Shown: piece after piece, positions 1 to 12,200 of the stretch
How positions within the stretch are numbered: the first letter of the stretch is position 1
Layout: the number at the start of each line of letters is the position of its first letter
Origin: Sepiola atlantica
Lineage: Eukaryota > Mollusca > Cephalopoda > Sepiida > Sepiolidae
Length of the DNA: 64,000 bases
Direction of reading: 5' to 3'
Assembly: GCA_963556195.1 (NCBI GenBank)
Contig: OY744519.1
Location: forward strand, 102,902,500 to 102,966,499
Position numbers and translations under genes: made by a program
Notes under the pieces: generated by a model
Seen by the model: only the letters and a program-made list of their open reading frames with translations
Databases searched by the model: none
What the model was told of the DNA's origin: nothing

Positions 1-3000
1 TTCTTATGCTGATAAAATTAAAGAAATCTCAATTGAATAGAATCCAAAGGTTTTATTTATAATGTAAACTAGGAGTTAGATGAGCAGACTGATAATTAGA
101 TTTAATATTAAAAGCCAAACGGTTGATTTAAATAAAAAAAAAATTATTTACATATGAAAACTTAAATTAGTTAAACTTTTAAATCAAGACCTAACGCATG
201 AATGAAATATTGAGGCGTATATTTAATAATACTAAAAAAAGACTACGTAGACAAAAAATAGGGTTTCTGCAAATAAAAAAGTTGTATGCAAAATCCTAAT
301 ATTTCTATGAATAGTTGATTTAGGAGTTAAGATATTTCCTTTTAAAATTACGGTTTTAAATTATATTCAAAGTTTGAATTTAATAAAGTACATAAACTTT
401 ACAATATTGTATAATTTCAATTATTATTTTATATAAGTATCATTTAATTTATGATAAACGTCCTAAAATGTTGTCCTAAAATATAAACTAATCCAAATTC
501 TTAAGATCTTTTTATATGATTTTTCTAATGTTGTAGAAGAATTTTTCTATTGGAAAAAGATTATCAATTGAAATACATAAATTGATTATTATATATGATT
601 AATATAAATATGGATAGGTACACAATTTTAAAATCTTTTCTGCTTTAATGTATATAAAATTATTTTGTCGGATTTTCAAAGTTTGTCATCAATAGCTTCA
701 TTCCTACAAACTAGATACTTAAATCAAGTTTTCTAATACAATCTGATCTCATTTTACCTCTTTTCTTTTAAAGGTAAAATTTTACTTCCAGTTGATTTTA
801 CCATTTTCTCTATATAGACTAATCGAAATTTCATTTTGTCAGAGAAAGTTTTTTCTATTGCACTGGAGTGACTCTGCAGAACATTGTAGCCATCTTGAAT
901 TTTGACTCTGGGGCTAACTAAATTCTTTTCTGGTAGCTATCTTGAATTAAACACAATAGATTGAAAATAAGCACCTATTTAATCTGACAGTATTTATCCA
1001 GTATTGCAGGGGTTGTAGATACTATCGAATAAATATGTCATCAAATTTATCGTTCCTTTCATTGACCATAAAACAGTTAATACAGTTATATTATATTGCA
1101 AAATGATTTTATCTCTACACAAACACCAGCTAAATACTGTGAGTAGATAATAAAATAGAGTCCATTTTTATAAAATTGTATCTCCAGAAGATCATCTTTC
1201 AAGTAACATTCATCAGGTAAAATGCTTGAATTTAAATCGAATTAAATAAAACAGCAAAATTCTTCATGTTTATATTTAATAAAAGCAATGATTGTAATGT
1301 TTTCAGTAATAGTATCATTTTTTATGCTAACGTTACTTCTGATGAATATTAGCTTAAAGAAGATCGTCTGAGGAGACAATCAAAGGGAAGTAACTCTGTA
1401 TGGAAGAATACAGATTTTTTAATTTTTTTTTTAAATGCCGACCATTTGAAAATAATTCTGACCCGATCAAAGGTTTTTCTGGAAGGAATTAAATTGAATT
1501 ACATTTTATAATTCTTAACAAGATGCTGCAATGATCTACGAGAAAAACTGATAAACCAGAATCAAATATTGATTTTGTAAGAAGAAAGTTATCGATGACA
1601 AAGAAAAAAAACGATAAAGATAAACTTTATATATTAGATTTGATTGATGATCAATAGAATGTTTTGGGGTTGTCTTAAAAAAATAAAAATATTTAAGAAG
1701 TTAATTTATCAATCATTGCTATGCAAATTTACTTTCCACCCCCACCCCAAAAATTAAAAAAAATAATAATTGCCTTCATATGCAGATACAGCATAAGCAT
1801 TAAAAGGAAAATACATTCCTGAATCGTTTTCACTTTAAAAGTTTGCAAAGAAAAATATCAGAAAAATATTTAAAAAAAAAAAAAAAATTTTTTTAAATAA
1901 AAAAAAAATCGGATATTTATTTTTATTTGTGAATTTTATTTTTATCTTAAAATATTTTTCTTTAATGACTATGATGTATCTACATATAAGTAAATTGTTT
2001 TTAATTTTGCACCACTAAAAAACTTTACTTATAAATGAATAAAATAAAATCTCATTCCCAACTGAATGTATTGGTTTGCAGCTATACCTTAGAGCAGAAC
2101 AAGCACAAAATGTCCACTGAATAAGAAACAGGAAAGAATTATTTAAGCAATTAGTGTTGATCTAGCTGAATCAAATTAGTATTAGTTGTTTTTTATTATT
2201 AATTTTGATTAAAAAAAAAAAGGAATACAAAAAAAAACAAAAAAACACTCACACACACAAACAAAAAAATACAAGTTTATATATTAACTTGACTACTAAA
2301 CAATATAGAAATATTTAACTCATAACCATAAATATTGATATGGTTTCATTTGACTATTAACTCTTCTATATCAAATGCTATCTTTCATAATTGTGACAAA
2401 TATATATTTAATAAACCTTGTACAAGCAAAAGACAATGGCAACAATTTATGACATGGAAAAATTAAATTAATCCTTTCCTAAAATAATTTTCTTTAAAAA
2501 ATGTCACATTTCATATGTATAACAGTAGAATTCTCTAGGTTAAAACTGCAATTATTTAAAAATCAGATATTGCCCATTTGTAATGGACAAATTACAATAG
2601 AAAAAACAAGTGATGATTACTATTAAAGATTTATAAAATGATCATTATTAAATCATTAAATCTACTTTCAATTTTAATCTGAAAACATTTCATCCTCAAA
2701 AAGCATCGATTTTGTTTTAGAGTGCATTCAATTTCATTATAGAATTATTCTAAATAATGCATTTAGAAATAACTGGAAAAAATGCTGACCATTTGTTACA
2801 TTTTGCAAAATATTTGGGACTTCTTTACATCATGAAAAAAGAAAAAATGTCTTAGTTTTTTTCTTAAAAAGACCAATTTTGAGAATGAATACTCCATGGT
2901 CAAGGTCATATAAAAGACATAATTTTGCATTTTTTATATTTTCATTTAAAATTTTTACTTATTATAGCAAACGATTACGGGTGTCGTCATGTTAAAATCT

Positions 3001-3860
3001 GTATTAAACTATGTCAAACGAAGGTTCATGAAGAACCTTAAACGTCTAAATAGTAATAGTTTTGTGCAGTCATAGTTTAAACACAAACAATATGGCGATC
3101 TGTAATTATATCATATAATAAGTAAAAAAATTTTAAACTAATTGTTATCAAAATGCAGCAATATTCACTTGCAAGATTGGCCTATTTAAAAAATAAGATT
3201 CTTTTTTCATGGATGTGTAATTGTAAAGAAGCAGCAAATATTTGATTAAAAATAAAATGCTGATAATATAATAAGTTATCAAATCACATGTAGCATGATA
3301 TCTATACAGCAAGATGGTTATCTAGTGGGCAGTGCACTCAATCCACCAAGCTCTCACTACACAAAGCACAATGATTATGACATGCTTCTATCAAGAAACA
3401 TGACGACTGACTAGGTGCACGAGAAGGAATAGAAAGTCTATCTTAGATTGCAACCAAACAGAAAGCTGTGACTAATTACAGTGTAATATACTAAGTTCAA
3501 ATAAATACAAAAAAATCCCTTTAGACATACTAAAATGAAAACCAATGTCTTCATAAAAGATTTAGGTTGTTTTGTTTTTAATTAAAATTTTAAGCAGCAA
3601 TTTCTGCAAGAATTTGATTTTTAATATCAGAAAAATCAACTCTTCTTTAAATGACTAAATTTAAAAAATTATAATCTTATAAATCAATAAAAAAATTGAA
3701 TGTAGTTTATCATTTTCAATTTTAAGATGCACTCTTATATCTTACATCTATGACAAATTTTATCTGTCAGTCGGTTATGCTTCAATTTGAAATAGGATGT
3801 TCATTGCTAAATACAAAGATTTAATAGACGCATTTCATTTAGTGTAAGCATTTCTATATT

Positions 3861-4125
3861 AGTTGGTCTGTTGGGTGGGTGACTGTGATAAAGTGGATAC
3901 CAACATAGACTGACGGCCTGGGTGTGCCAAGTTCGAATCCGGTCAGTTCTAAAGCACCACTTTCTCTTCCAAAACACCACTTTCTCTTATGGCTGTTGCT
4001 AACATTCACATAGTCCCTTCTGTGAGTACCTGATTCTAAAAAGAATTGAGGCAACCAATGGCAACAATAGAATCAAGACGGTCAAAAAGAGTCGCGGCAT
4101 GCCGATTCATATAAATTTACTTTTA
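3861..4125 (+). mobile_element. tRNA-derived SINE-like element
   Basis: A B-box GTTCGAATCC at 3931-3940 is preceded about 45 bases upstream by an A-box-like AAAGTGGATACC. This is the RNA polymerase III promoter layout of a tRNA head. The body continues to about 4125 without a clear A-tail. No target duplication was identified, so the limits are approximate. The 66-codon antisense ORF here is incidental. Confidence 0.6.
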
Positions 4126-4204
4126 TGTTGCTCACACTTGAGTGTAAATATCATTTTCTTTGGTTTGTTATGCTTAAGCATAAAATTGCATTTTTAGGTG
4201 TCCA

Positions 4205-4412
4205 TTCTTAGGTTAAACGAAGCCCGCAGAAAAAGCAGGCTGAAGAATACTTCGACTGACCCAGTGAAATTTACCTCAACAAGCAATGGCACATTGAAAC
4301 AACAAATGATAGAATTTTATGGAGAAAATTATTTCATATGGCCATGGCCAACGTGCAACCCACATTCGGTGTAGAAGACTCGCTAAATGCCGAAAAAGAA
4401 CAATCTCTATAA
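4205..4412 (+). mobile_element. LINE reverse-transcriptase 3' end remnant
   Basis: Frame-broken translation gives a basic ARRKSRLKNTSTDPVK stretch followed by NDRILWRKLFHMAMANV and a TAA at 4410-4412. The order 'GRPKKTW.D.VK' then 'DR..WR..' is typical of the extreme C-terminus of LINE ORF2 proteins. Stops and shifts upstream show decay. A related but separate remnant lies at 20.6-21.1 kb. Confidence 0.55.
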
Positions 4413-4521
4413 AAGCTTATGTCTGTTGATCAGTCTGTCACGCTTAAGTTTGAAGCAACATTTTTGTCGCTCAATCCAGACTGAAGGTACGCATCCTAAG
4501 AACAACTATTCTTGTTATTAG

Positions 4522-4543
4522 TAATAATAATAATAATAATAAT
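4522..4543. repeat. (TAA)n microsatellite
   Basis: About seven uninterrupted TAA units, followed by a short GAT/GGT-rich stretch just after the LINE tail. Such A-rich simple repeats often mark LINE 3' ends. Confidence 0.8.
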
Positions 4544-5544
4544 GGTGATGATGATAATGAACCCAAATGGGTTGGGTGTTACGGTTTTATTTTCCGAAAA
4601 AGTTATTTTAAAGGCTTATTGTATAATCAATACTAATAAATATAACTTGTATTTATAGAAATTAGTAAGTTAAATATGTTGGTTAAATCAAAACAAGTTT
4701 TAAATGCATTCAAAAATATTTAGCTAGTTAAAATTCTCCAAATTACATTATTTTGTATTTTGGAATATTATTTTTATACATTAAGATACAACAGACATTA
4801 ATTGTTGCTTTTTTTTTTGTTTAAATTTTAAGTAAAAAGAAAAATCTGTGTCTGAACAGACTTCTGTTGATTACTGATGTTTGCAGGCGAGTTGCTTAAT
4901 AATGTGCAATGAATGCATACTGACAAACGGAGGGGGAGGGGGTGATGAATAAGAAAACAGCTGCATCTATGCAAGAGTGAGTAGGAGAAGTGGAAGAGTA
5001 GAAGGGATTAGTAAGATCAAAATCACAAACTTTTTTAGTTACAAAAAAAGAAAATGTGGCTCTTAAAATGAAATAGTTCTATGGAAGAAGAGAAAGATAG
5101 AAAAACAGCATAACAATAGGAAGCAGATTTTTAATCACACAATCTGTTTGGCAAATCTACTCTAAATGTGGTGGAATCAAGAAACCCAGATTTTAAAATG
5201 AGCATGCAATTAAAGTGTCTATCATTCACAAACCATCTTTCTCGCAATTTACTCACAATGAGTATCAATATAGATAGAAAATACATCATGTTCACATTTC
5301 AAAATGAACTCAAAAGAATTCGAATGAAAGATCCATTTAAATATTGAAATTGGTAAATCTAACAGAAGAGATTAAAGACTAGATTTATGCCAACAATAAT
5401 CTAACAATAAAGTTGAGGAGGGAGAGGTAAAGGTTAAAGAAGAGTGTTAGAGTTTTTCAAAATATCCAAAAGCAGACAAAAAAAAAAAAAAAGAATCCAT
5501 TTACACATGTATGGAATCATTCAGATATAAAAAAGAACTCATTC

Positions 5545-5569
5545 AAAAAAAAAAAAAAAAAAAAAAAAA
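5545..5569. repeat. A25 homopolymer
   Basis: An uninterrupted run of 25 A residues in AT-rich intron; a second A-run lies just upstream at about 5478-5492. Confidence 0.85.
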
Positions 5570-5998
5570 GTATATAGAATGGGGTTTAAATGTGTGCCAA
5601 TTGTTTAAAATTAAATTCTATGCAAATTGTACCAGCTAGATCAACAACAATGAGAATCCATTCTAAGCCTTTTCTTAGCTTCCTTTCAAAAACTTACCAA
5701 CCTACAATATTAAAAATCAAAAATTAGGATAATTGACAACAATTAATATATAATTAATTATATATATAAATTATATATATAAATTTTTAAGATAGCTTTG
5801 GAAATATCATTAGGGCATTCTTCTTTATGTAGTAACAAAAATGCTGGTCTTACAGATGGCAGTGAAAAAATGACTCCCTAAGCTCTCCATAGATGTAGAC
5901 ATAAACATTAGGATGGCTCAATATATTTAGGCAGTAAATATAAATTATCAAAGTATATTTAAGCAGCAATCCTTTCTTTAGACATTTTTGTTACATAA

Positions 5999-6122
5999 GA
6001 CTGACAAGGAATTCTTTAGGAAAAAATGGAAATAAAAGCATCGAAACATCAATTGGAAATTTTCTTAACTCCATCACGAAGAGGAAAAAACAGTACTTGA
6101 CTAAAGAATTCCTTGTCGGTCA
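5999..6122. repeat. Hairpin with 21-bp arms
   Basis: GACTGACAAGGAATTC at 5999 onward is repeated in inverted orientation at 6101-6122, with one mismatch over the 21-bp arms and about 80 nt between. It may be a very small MITE; no target duplication is clear. Confidence 0.6.
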
Positions 6123-6455
6123 AATACTTAAATTATATATGGACATAAAAAAAATGTTCCAAAAAATAATTGTAAGAAACCTTATTATATCTATTGCATA
6201 AGTTCTTTTTCAAATGAAGATTTTGAAAAGCTTGCTTTGAAAAGCTGTTAAAAATATGGTTATCTCATTGCTTAGAACTTGATAACTACACATCCATCGT
6301 TATGGACCCATGATTAAAAAAAAATAATATGTGCATATTATGTAAAAACAGTTTTCAGTGAAAATATTGTCCATTTTTCCTAATAACTATGATTTTTTGG
6401 CTTTAAAGTAATACTGTTTGAACACAAAACAAATTTTTAAACAAATTATTTTGTC

Positions 6456-6479
6456 ATATATATATATATATATATATAT
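6456..6479. repeat. (TA)n microsatellite
   Basis: Twelve uninterrupted AT dinucleotides. Confidence 0.85.
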
Positions 6480-7033
6480 TATTTATAGTTACTTATTTAC
6501 AAAGATTGTTTTCTGTTAAAATAACTCTGTATTATTTTTTTTTAAATCTTGGGTCCGTTCCAAAAGAACAGTAAATATTCTCTCAAAACAACCAAGTCAT
6601 TGACATTTGGACTGGAAAATATTAGGAATATTTACAGACAAAATTCCTCCAATCCTGTTTTGGGAGAACTAAAAACTACATGAAACAATCACAGGAAGCA
6701 ATTGCAACAAATCCCATAGAAAACAATTTTCTAAAATAACTGAAGCACTGGGGGGAGGAGAGAAACAGAGAGAGAGGGGGGAGCAGGTGAAATGAACTAA
6801 AGCATGAATTTGACAGTGGATGATAAAACAAACTATAACAAGTCAAGCATAACGACAAAAGCATTACATAACATTTACTTGCTGTAACAATACAAGCATG
6901 CTTTCCAATAAATTCTAACTATATATTGAACAATATCTACACACAAGCAAACTACATTTAAAATATTAATTCGTTTTCTTTTTTTAAATATGTGTAAATA
7001 CCCACACTAAGTACTTCTATCAAAATCTCCTAC

Positions 7034-9261
7034 CTGCATGGGGTCCGCATCTACAGACGGCGGCCTTGGTGAAAGAAGGTCAGTCTGGTTTGGCCGTGGA
7101 CTCATTCCTGGGTGAGTAGGATGCCTCAACACGGGGCCTGCAAATCTTATCTGATCAGTAGGGTTAGCAAAATTGGCCTTAGACACTGGTTGCATTGGAC
7201 CTGGAGATAGTAACGGTTTCGGCCCATACGGGCTGTCTGGTCCAGATATGCTAGCGCAGGGACTGTGAGCAGATTTGATTGCAGGGGTCATTGGCCGAGA
7301 TCCTGGCCCAGGCATAGAAAATGGATCTTGGCTGGACTGGCTCGTCTCGGGTGAAAATGGATCCACTGAATGGCTTGGTGAAGGATGAGACGAGCCTGGT
7401 ATATTTTGCCATGTGTTATAGTGCGGGTGCTGATGTTCATGCGGTGAGTGCTGCTTAGCTAATTGGGCCTGTTGCTGAGCTATGGCTTGTTTCTTCGCTT
7501 GCAACACTTGCTGTTGTTGTTGAGCCATCACTTGTTGGGCAGCTAAAACTTGTTGCTGTTTCTGATGCTGAGCTAAAGCTTGTTGGAGCAAAGCTTGATG
7601 CTGTTGAGGAGTCAATGGATGACCTTGCTGCTGGACAATAGCCTGTTGCTGCTGGACAAAGGCCTGCTGCTGTTGGGGAGTAAGAGTTATTTGTTGTGGA
7701 GATTGTTGTGGCTGCTGCTGTGCAAGTGTCTGTTGCTGTACTAGAGCTGCTTGTTGCTGTTGCTTTTGCTGTTGTTGAACCAGTGCCTGTTGGGCCAGTG
7801 CAGCCTGCTGCTGCTGCTGTTGCTGAGAAAGAACTTGGTGTTGGCCAATAGGAGAAAGTTGCTGTTGAGCTAGCATTGCTTGCTGCCTTTGTTGGGCAAG
7901 TTGGGCAAGTTCCTGTTGTTTCTGGACCAAGCCCTGTTGTTGCTGAGCAGTTAGACTGGGCTGCTGTTGGCTTAATGCTTGTTGTTGTTGTTGTTGTTGT
8001 TGTTGTGCCAAAAGTTGTTGAGATGTTAACGTTGGAGATTGTTGTTGAGCCAAAGCCTGCTGCTGTTGAACAAGTGCTTGCTGCTGGGCCAATACTTGCT
8101 GCTGTTGTTGTTGGTGGTGCTGCTGAGCTAACAGCTGTTTTTGTTGGGCCAATGCTTGTTGTTGTTGTTGTTGAGCTAAGGCTTGATTCATTTGCTGTTG
8201 TTGTGCCAAAGCGTTTTGTTGTTGCTGTTGGACTAGAGCCTGCTTCTGCTGCTGGCTCAACACCTGTTGTAATTGTAATTGTTCTTGTGCTGCAATCTGC
8301 TGTTCTTGCCCTGCTCGTTGCTCAACCTTCTGCAATTCCGCTACTTGTTGTGGTTGTGATGCTTGTTGCTGCTGCTGTTGTTGTTGCTGTTGTTGTTGCG
8401 ACAGAGCCTGCTGCTGCTGTGCCAGAGCCTGCTGTTGTTGGGCCAGCGCCTGCTGCTGCTGTGCCAGCGTTTGCTGCTTTTCCAACAACGCCTTCAGCTC
8501 TTGTTCCAGCGTTTGCTTCTGTTGCAACAACAATAATTGTTGTTGTTGTGTTAAATTTCCAGATTGCTGCAACTGTTTCAATTGTGCCAACCCTTGCTGC
8601 TTTTGTTGTTGTTGTTTCATGAACTGTTGGCTCTGCTGTTGCAGCTGGACCAACGCCTGCTGCTGCTGCTGTGATAACGCCTGCAATTTCAATTGTTGCT
8701 GAATAATTGCTTGTTGTTGCTGTTGTTGCGGGGTCAAAACATGTTGCTGTTGCTGCTTCAATTGCAAAAGAGCCTGCTGCTGTTGTAGTTGTTGCTGCTG
8801 TTGCTGCTGGGCGAGCTGCTGTGACAAAATCTTTTGTTGTTGTTGCAGGAATTCTTGTCGTGTTGGTGACTGGCCGAGTGTGTCAGGGTTTATCTTTGGA
8901 GATGTCTGCTGGGGGCTGAATCCTTCTGCATTTTTCTTTTGTTGCTGCTGGACAAGAGCCAGGAAATTGGCTTGGTCTTTACTTTCCAAACCAAACTGGT
9001 TATTTGGATCCACTGCCTGATGGGCAGCTCCCGGAGAAACCTGTCTCTGCCCTAATGACACGTCTCCATGTCCAGTCATATATTCAGGGGACTGACTCGG
9101 ACCAGCTTTTAAACTACTCAATAGTTGACTTTCACCTACAACATTGGGGTCGTTTCGACTATTAACAATACTTCCTTGTTGAATTGTTTGGTTACCAATT
9201 TGTTGCTGCAATTGTCCAAACCCAGAACCATCACCGTGAGGAGAAAATGATCCTTTTTGAC
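7034..9261 (-). CDS. KMT2C/D: KMT2C/D exon 21: giant glutamine-rich exon
   Basis: A 2228-nt exon (742 codons plus a 2-nt carry), ending on a codon boundary at a CAG|GTAGGA donor. After a short Ser/Gly-rich start, about 500 residues are dominated by Gln with Ala and Leu, using both CAG and CAA. Units like QALAQQQQ repeat in tandem. One LXXLL-type nuclear-receptor box (LKALL) is visible in the Leu-rich stretch. The C-terminal 130 residues switch to Pro/Ser/His (HQHPHYNTWQNIPG; PRPNQTDLLSPRPP). KMT2D has a comparable single large polyQ exon. Reading through the donor adds only VGDFDRST before a stop. Confidence 0.95.
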
Positions 9262-12200
9262 CTATACATTAAAAAAATAAATAATTCGGTTTTAAAAATA
9301 GTTAACATTTTTTTGTTTTTAAATAAAAATTAACTATGTAACCATATCCTTTCATTTATCCTTATAGCAAATGATATTAAATAATCGCATGCTAAAAATT
9401 CTTATTGCTTTCAAAAATAAAATTAATTTTCATAATCTTGGCAAATAAAAAAAACAAATCAATCTTTGAAAGTTTTTTTTTTTAAATATTAAAACGTGCA
9501 AGATTTTTAGTTTTTATATTTTTTTCCCCCTCAGACAAAATTTATTTTTTAAAAACTTTTAGTTTAAAGTTAATTAAAACTTACAATTTACAGAACCTTA
9601 AAAAAATAAAATAATTCTTAATTAATAATCTAATATTATACACGTAATACTTTCATTAATGTAATCTGGATGAGAAATCAAATTCCCACAGTAAGAGATC
9701 AAAACAATTGAAAACAAAATAAAAATACTTAAGAATCATTTCTTTCCTCAAAGCATATTTCCTATTAAAAATGATACTATCAATTTTTATTGCTAAATAC
9801 TTTAAAATTATATTTAAACAATTGATAAAGAAATCTTATTTCTTTTAAGTTTATTTTTATTCCTCATTTTTAATGAAGATGTTGAATTTATTAAAACAAT
9901 TTTTTTATCAGTTTAAAAATTATTCAAGCACAATCTTTATTTGTATTTTACAGACGATTTTCTCCGTTTGGTTGATGCCATTTTCACAATGTTTTTTTAC
10001 CGTTATACTCTCCGGCCTTTTTCAAGTGCTTTTTGTGAATTTGCAACTGAACCCTTTATAATTGGAAAACCGTCATAAAAATGTACCTAATAGCAAAAGT
10101 ATCGTCAAATGCGATACAATCTGTTTTCTTATTCAGACTACTACTCTCATCTTGGTTATTTCCACAACATTTCAGGTGACGTAACCTCTGACCTTCTTAA
10201 AGGTGCATCTTTCTGAACTTAGGAACCTTTATGTCAAACTCGGGAAACCATACAGAATTTCAAACTAAACCCTTTATTTAATCCACGAGTGAATAGTTTT
10301 CGTTGTCAGCTTTGACTGAGTAGAAGCGTTAATTATTATATTATTCTCAATTATTATTGCCTGTAGTCAGGATTGGCCATTCAACCTTCAGCAGACTACA
10401 TGGACATGTAACGTAACAGATATACACGTTGATTAACAATCAGTTCTAAATGACAATCTTCTGGAGGTTGATGTTTCAATCCATACTTACTTAATAATCA
10501 ACACTTCTACCTAGTCATGGCCGAGGAAACAAGAATAGTCTACCTCCATGGATTAAATAAAGAGTTCAGTTCAAAATTCTGTTTAGGTTCCTGAGTGACA
10601 AAGATTCCTATGTTCAAAGAGATGCACTCAAAGAAGGTCAAAGGTTACATGGGGCAAAACCTTCTGAAAATATGATGATGAGAATAGTAATCCAAATAAT
10701 CCAAATGAATCCTTTATGATGAGGGAAACCATTGTAAGCATATAAATAATGGTACCTTATCTCCAAAGTATTGTCAAATAAAATCTTTTTTTCTTATAAC
10801 TAATTCTTCAACACCTTATTGCCTACCTACATATTGCTGTATCTTTTACTGTACAAATCATTGTTTGGAGGAGTAAACCACAAAAATCTAATATCTTAAT
10901 TGGATGCTACAGACAGAAATAAAAATACAACATATTATAATAGCTAAGAGTATTTAATATCCACAATTAAATATTTGTATTTTCCACATAGAACAAAAGA
11001 AATGAAAATGAAATAGTTCAAGTTGATGACTTACCATTTGGATGGTGTAGAGTTTGTGGTAAATGGTCCAATCGAGCCTGTAGAATTTGTGGCGATGAAG
11101 TCTGCGGTGCTGGAGATGGACAATTCTGCATGTGGTGAGGGTGAGGAGGAGCTGGGGATGCAGGAGGGAGAGGAGGCAGGTGAGATAATGGCTGACTACC
11201 GGGCACATCAATATCCGAGTTTGGTGTACCAGGCTGACTTGGAGGGGACATATTTGGCATGGGGACACCTGCACCTTGGTGACCAGGAAACGGAGGGGGA
11301 GGGGGTGGGGGCATCATAGCAGCTGCAGCAGCTTGTTGAGCAGCAACTTGACGAGCTTCCATTTGCCTACGTTTTATCTCCTAGAAAACAATACAATTCA
11401 TACATGTCAGAACACAAGAGAAACTGAACAAAGAGCAATTCACATGAAAACACTAAAAACAGCATTAATAATATTCAAATAGCTGAACCTGTGAAAATGA
11501 CATAGCATTATTAATGCCTGTTATGCCTTTCAGAACTTTGTCAATCATATCAAGAGCAAGTGAAGAGATCATAGAAGCCTCATTCAGTATATACACATCT
11601 TTTCTGTAAAATAAATGTCAGCAAACAATTTTTTTACATTGATAAAAAAAACAAATATTAAGTCGCGTTCGCATCATTCTAGTCTGACTTAGTCTAACTG
11701 AATCGTTGAGGTTCACCTACTACTTTGCTGTGGTATTGCCAGTCACTTGAGGTGCTGCTATCAAGGAATGCTGACGCATCCGTTCTCTATTCTTGTACTT
11801 GACCACTTCACATTTTTACCATAACCAAGAAGATTAAATAAATATATAAAATAATTAATATTACTATTAAATGTTACAGCCAAGGTTCACTAGTTGTTGT
11901 CTCTCCAGCCATGATTTTGGCAACCTAAGAGCTGTTTTGAACCATCAGACCTTTTTCAAGATGAGGTATGGCTAGTGCTGTCAGTCTAGTGGTCGAACAA
12001 GGGAAGGAGAAAAAACAAATGCATTCTGGTGGATTTAACAGTATTTTTTTTTAATTTGTTTACTATTGCATTTTCGATTTTAATAAATTATTCGACTACT
12101 AGTAAATAAAAAAAATAATTCAATGTGTAATTATCAAAGTTATGTTGACGCGAGAAACACACGCACATGAATTCGCCTCGATAATTTTATTAATATCAAA

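Larger units (their letters stand above)
1..7033. other. AT-rich non-coding sequence 3' of the polyQ exon (intron or beyond)
   Basis: The donor at 7033 means that at least part of this stretch is intron. No exon for the FYRN, FYRC or SET regions was found on the minus strand and no ORF exceeds about 66 codons. It contains the SINE, LINE tail, hairpin and simple repeats listed separately. From 1 to about 3300 I see only AT-rich sequence with A/T homopolymers. Confidence 0.7.
9262..11034 (-). other. Intron 20
   Basis: AT-rich intron between the polyQ exon and exon 20. It holds two copies of the 'CCTTCTTCAGGTGC' fold-back family (9950-10065 and 10129-10702); the rest shows nothing recognisable. 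Confidence 0.85.

Noticed and set aside
3931..3940. A functional tRNA gene
   Set aside because: Only a B-box and a loose A-box are present; stems of a tRNA cloverleaf do not form around them, so a SINE head is more likely.
7876..8919. Val/Ala-rich ORFs of 248 and 70 codons on the plus strand
   Set aside because: They are the antisense reading of the CAG/CAA repeat in the polyQ exon; the minus-strand frame is supported by splice sites and family composition.
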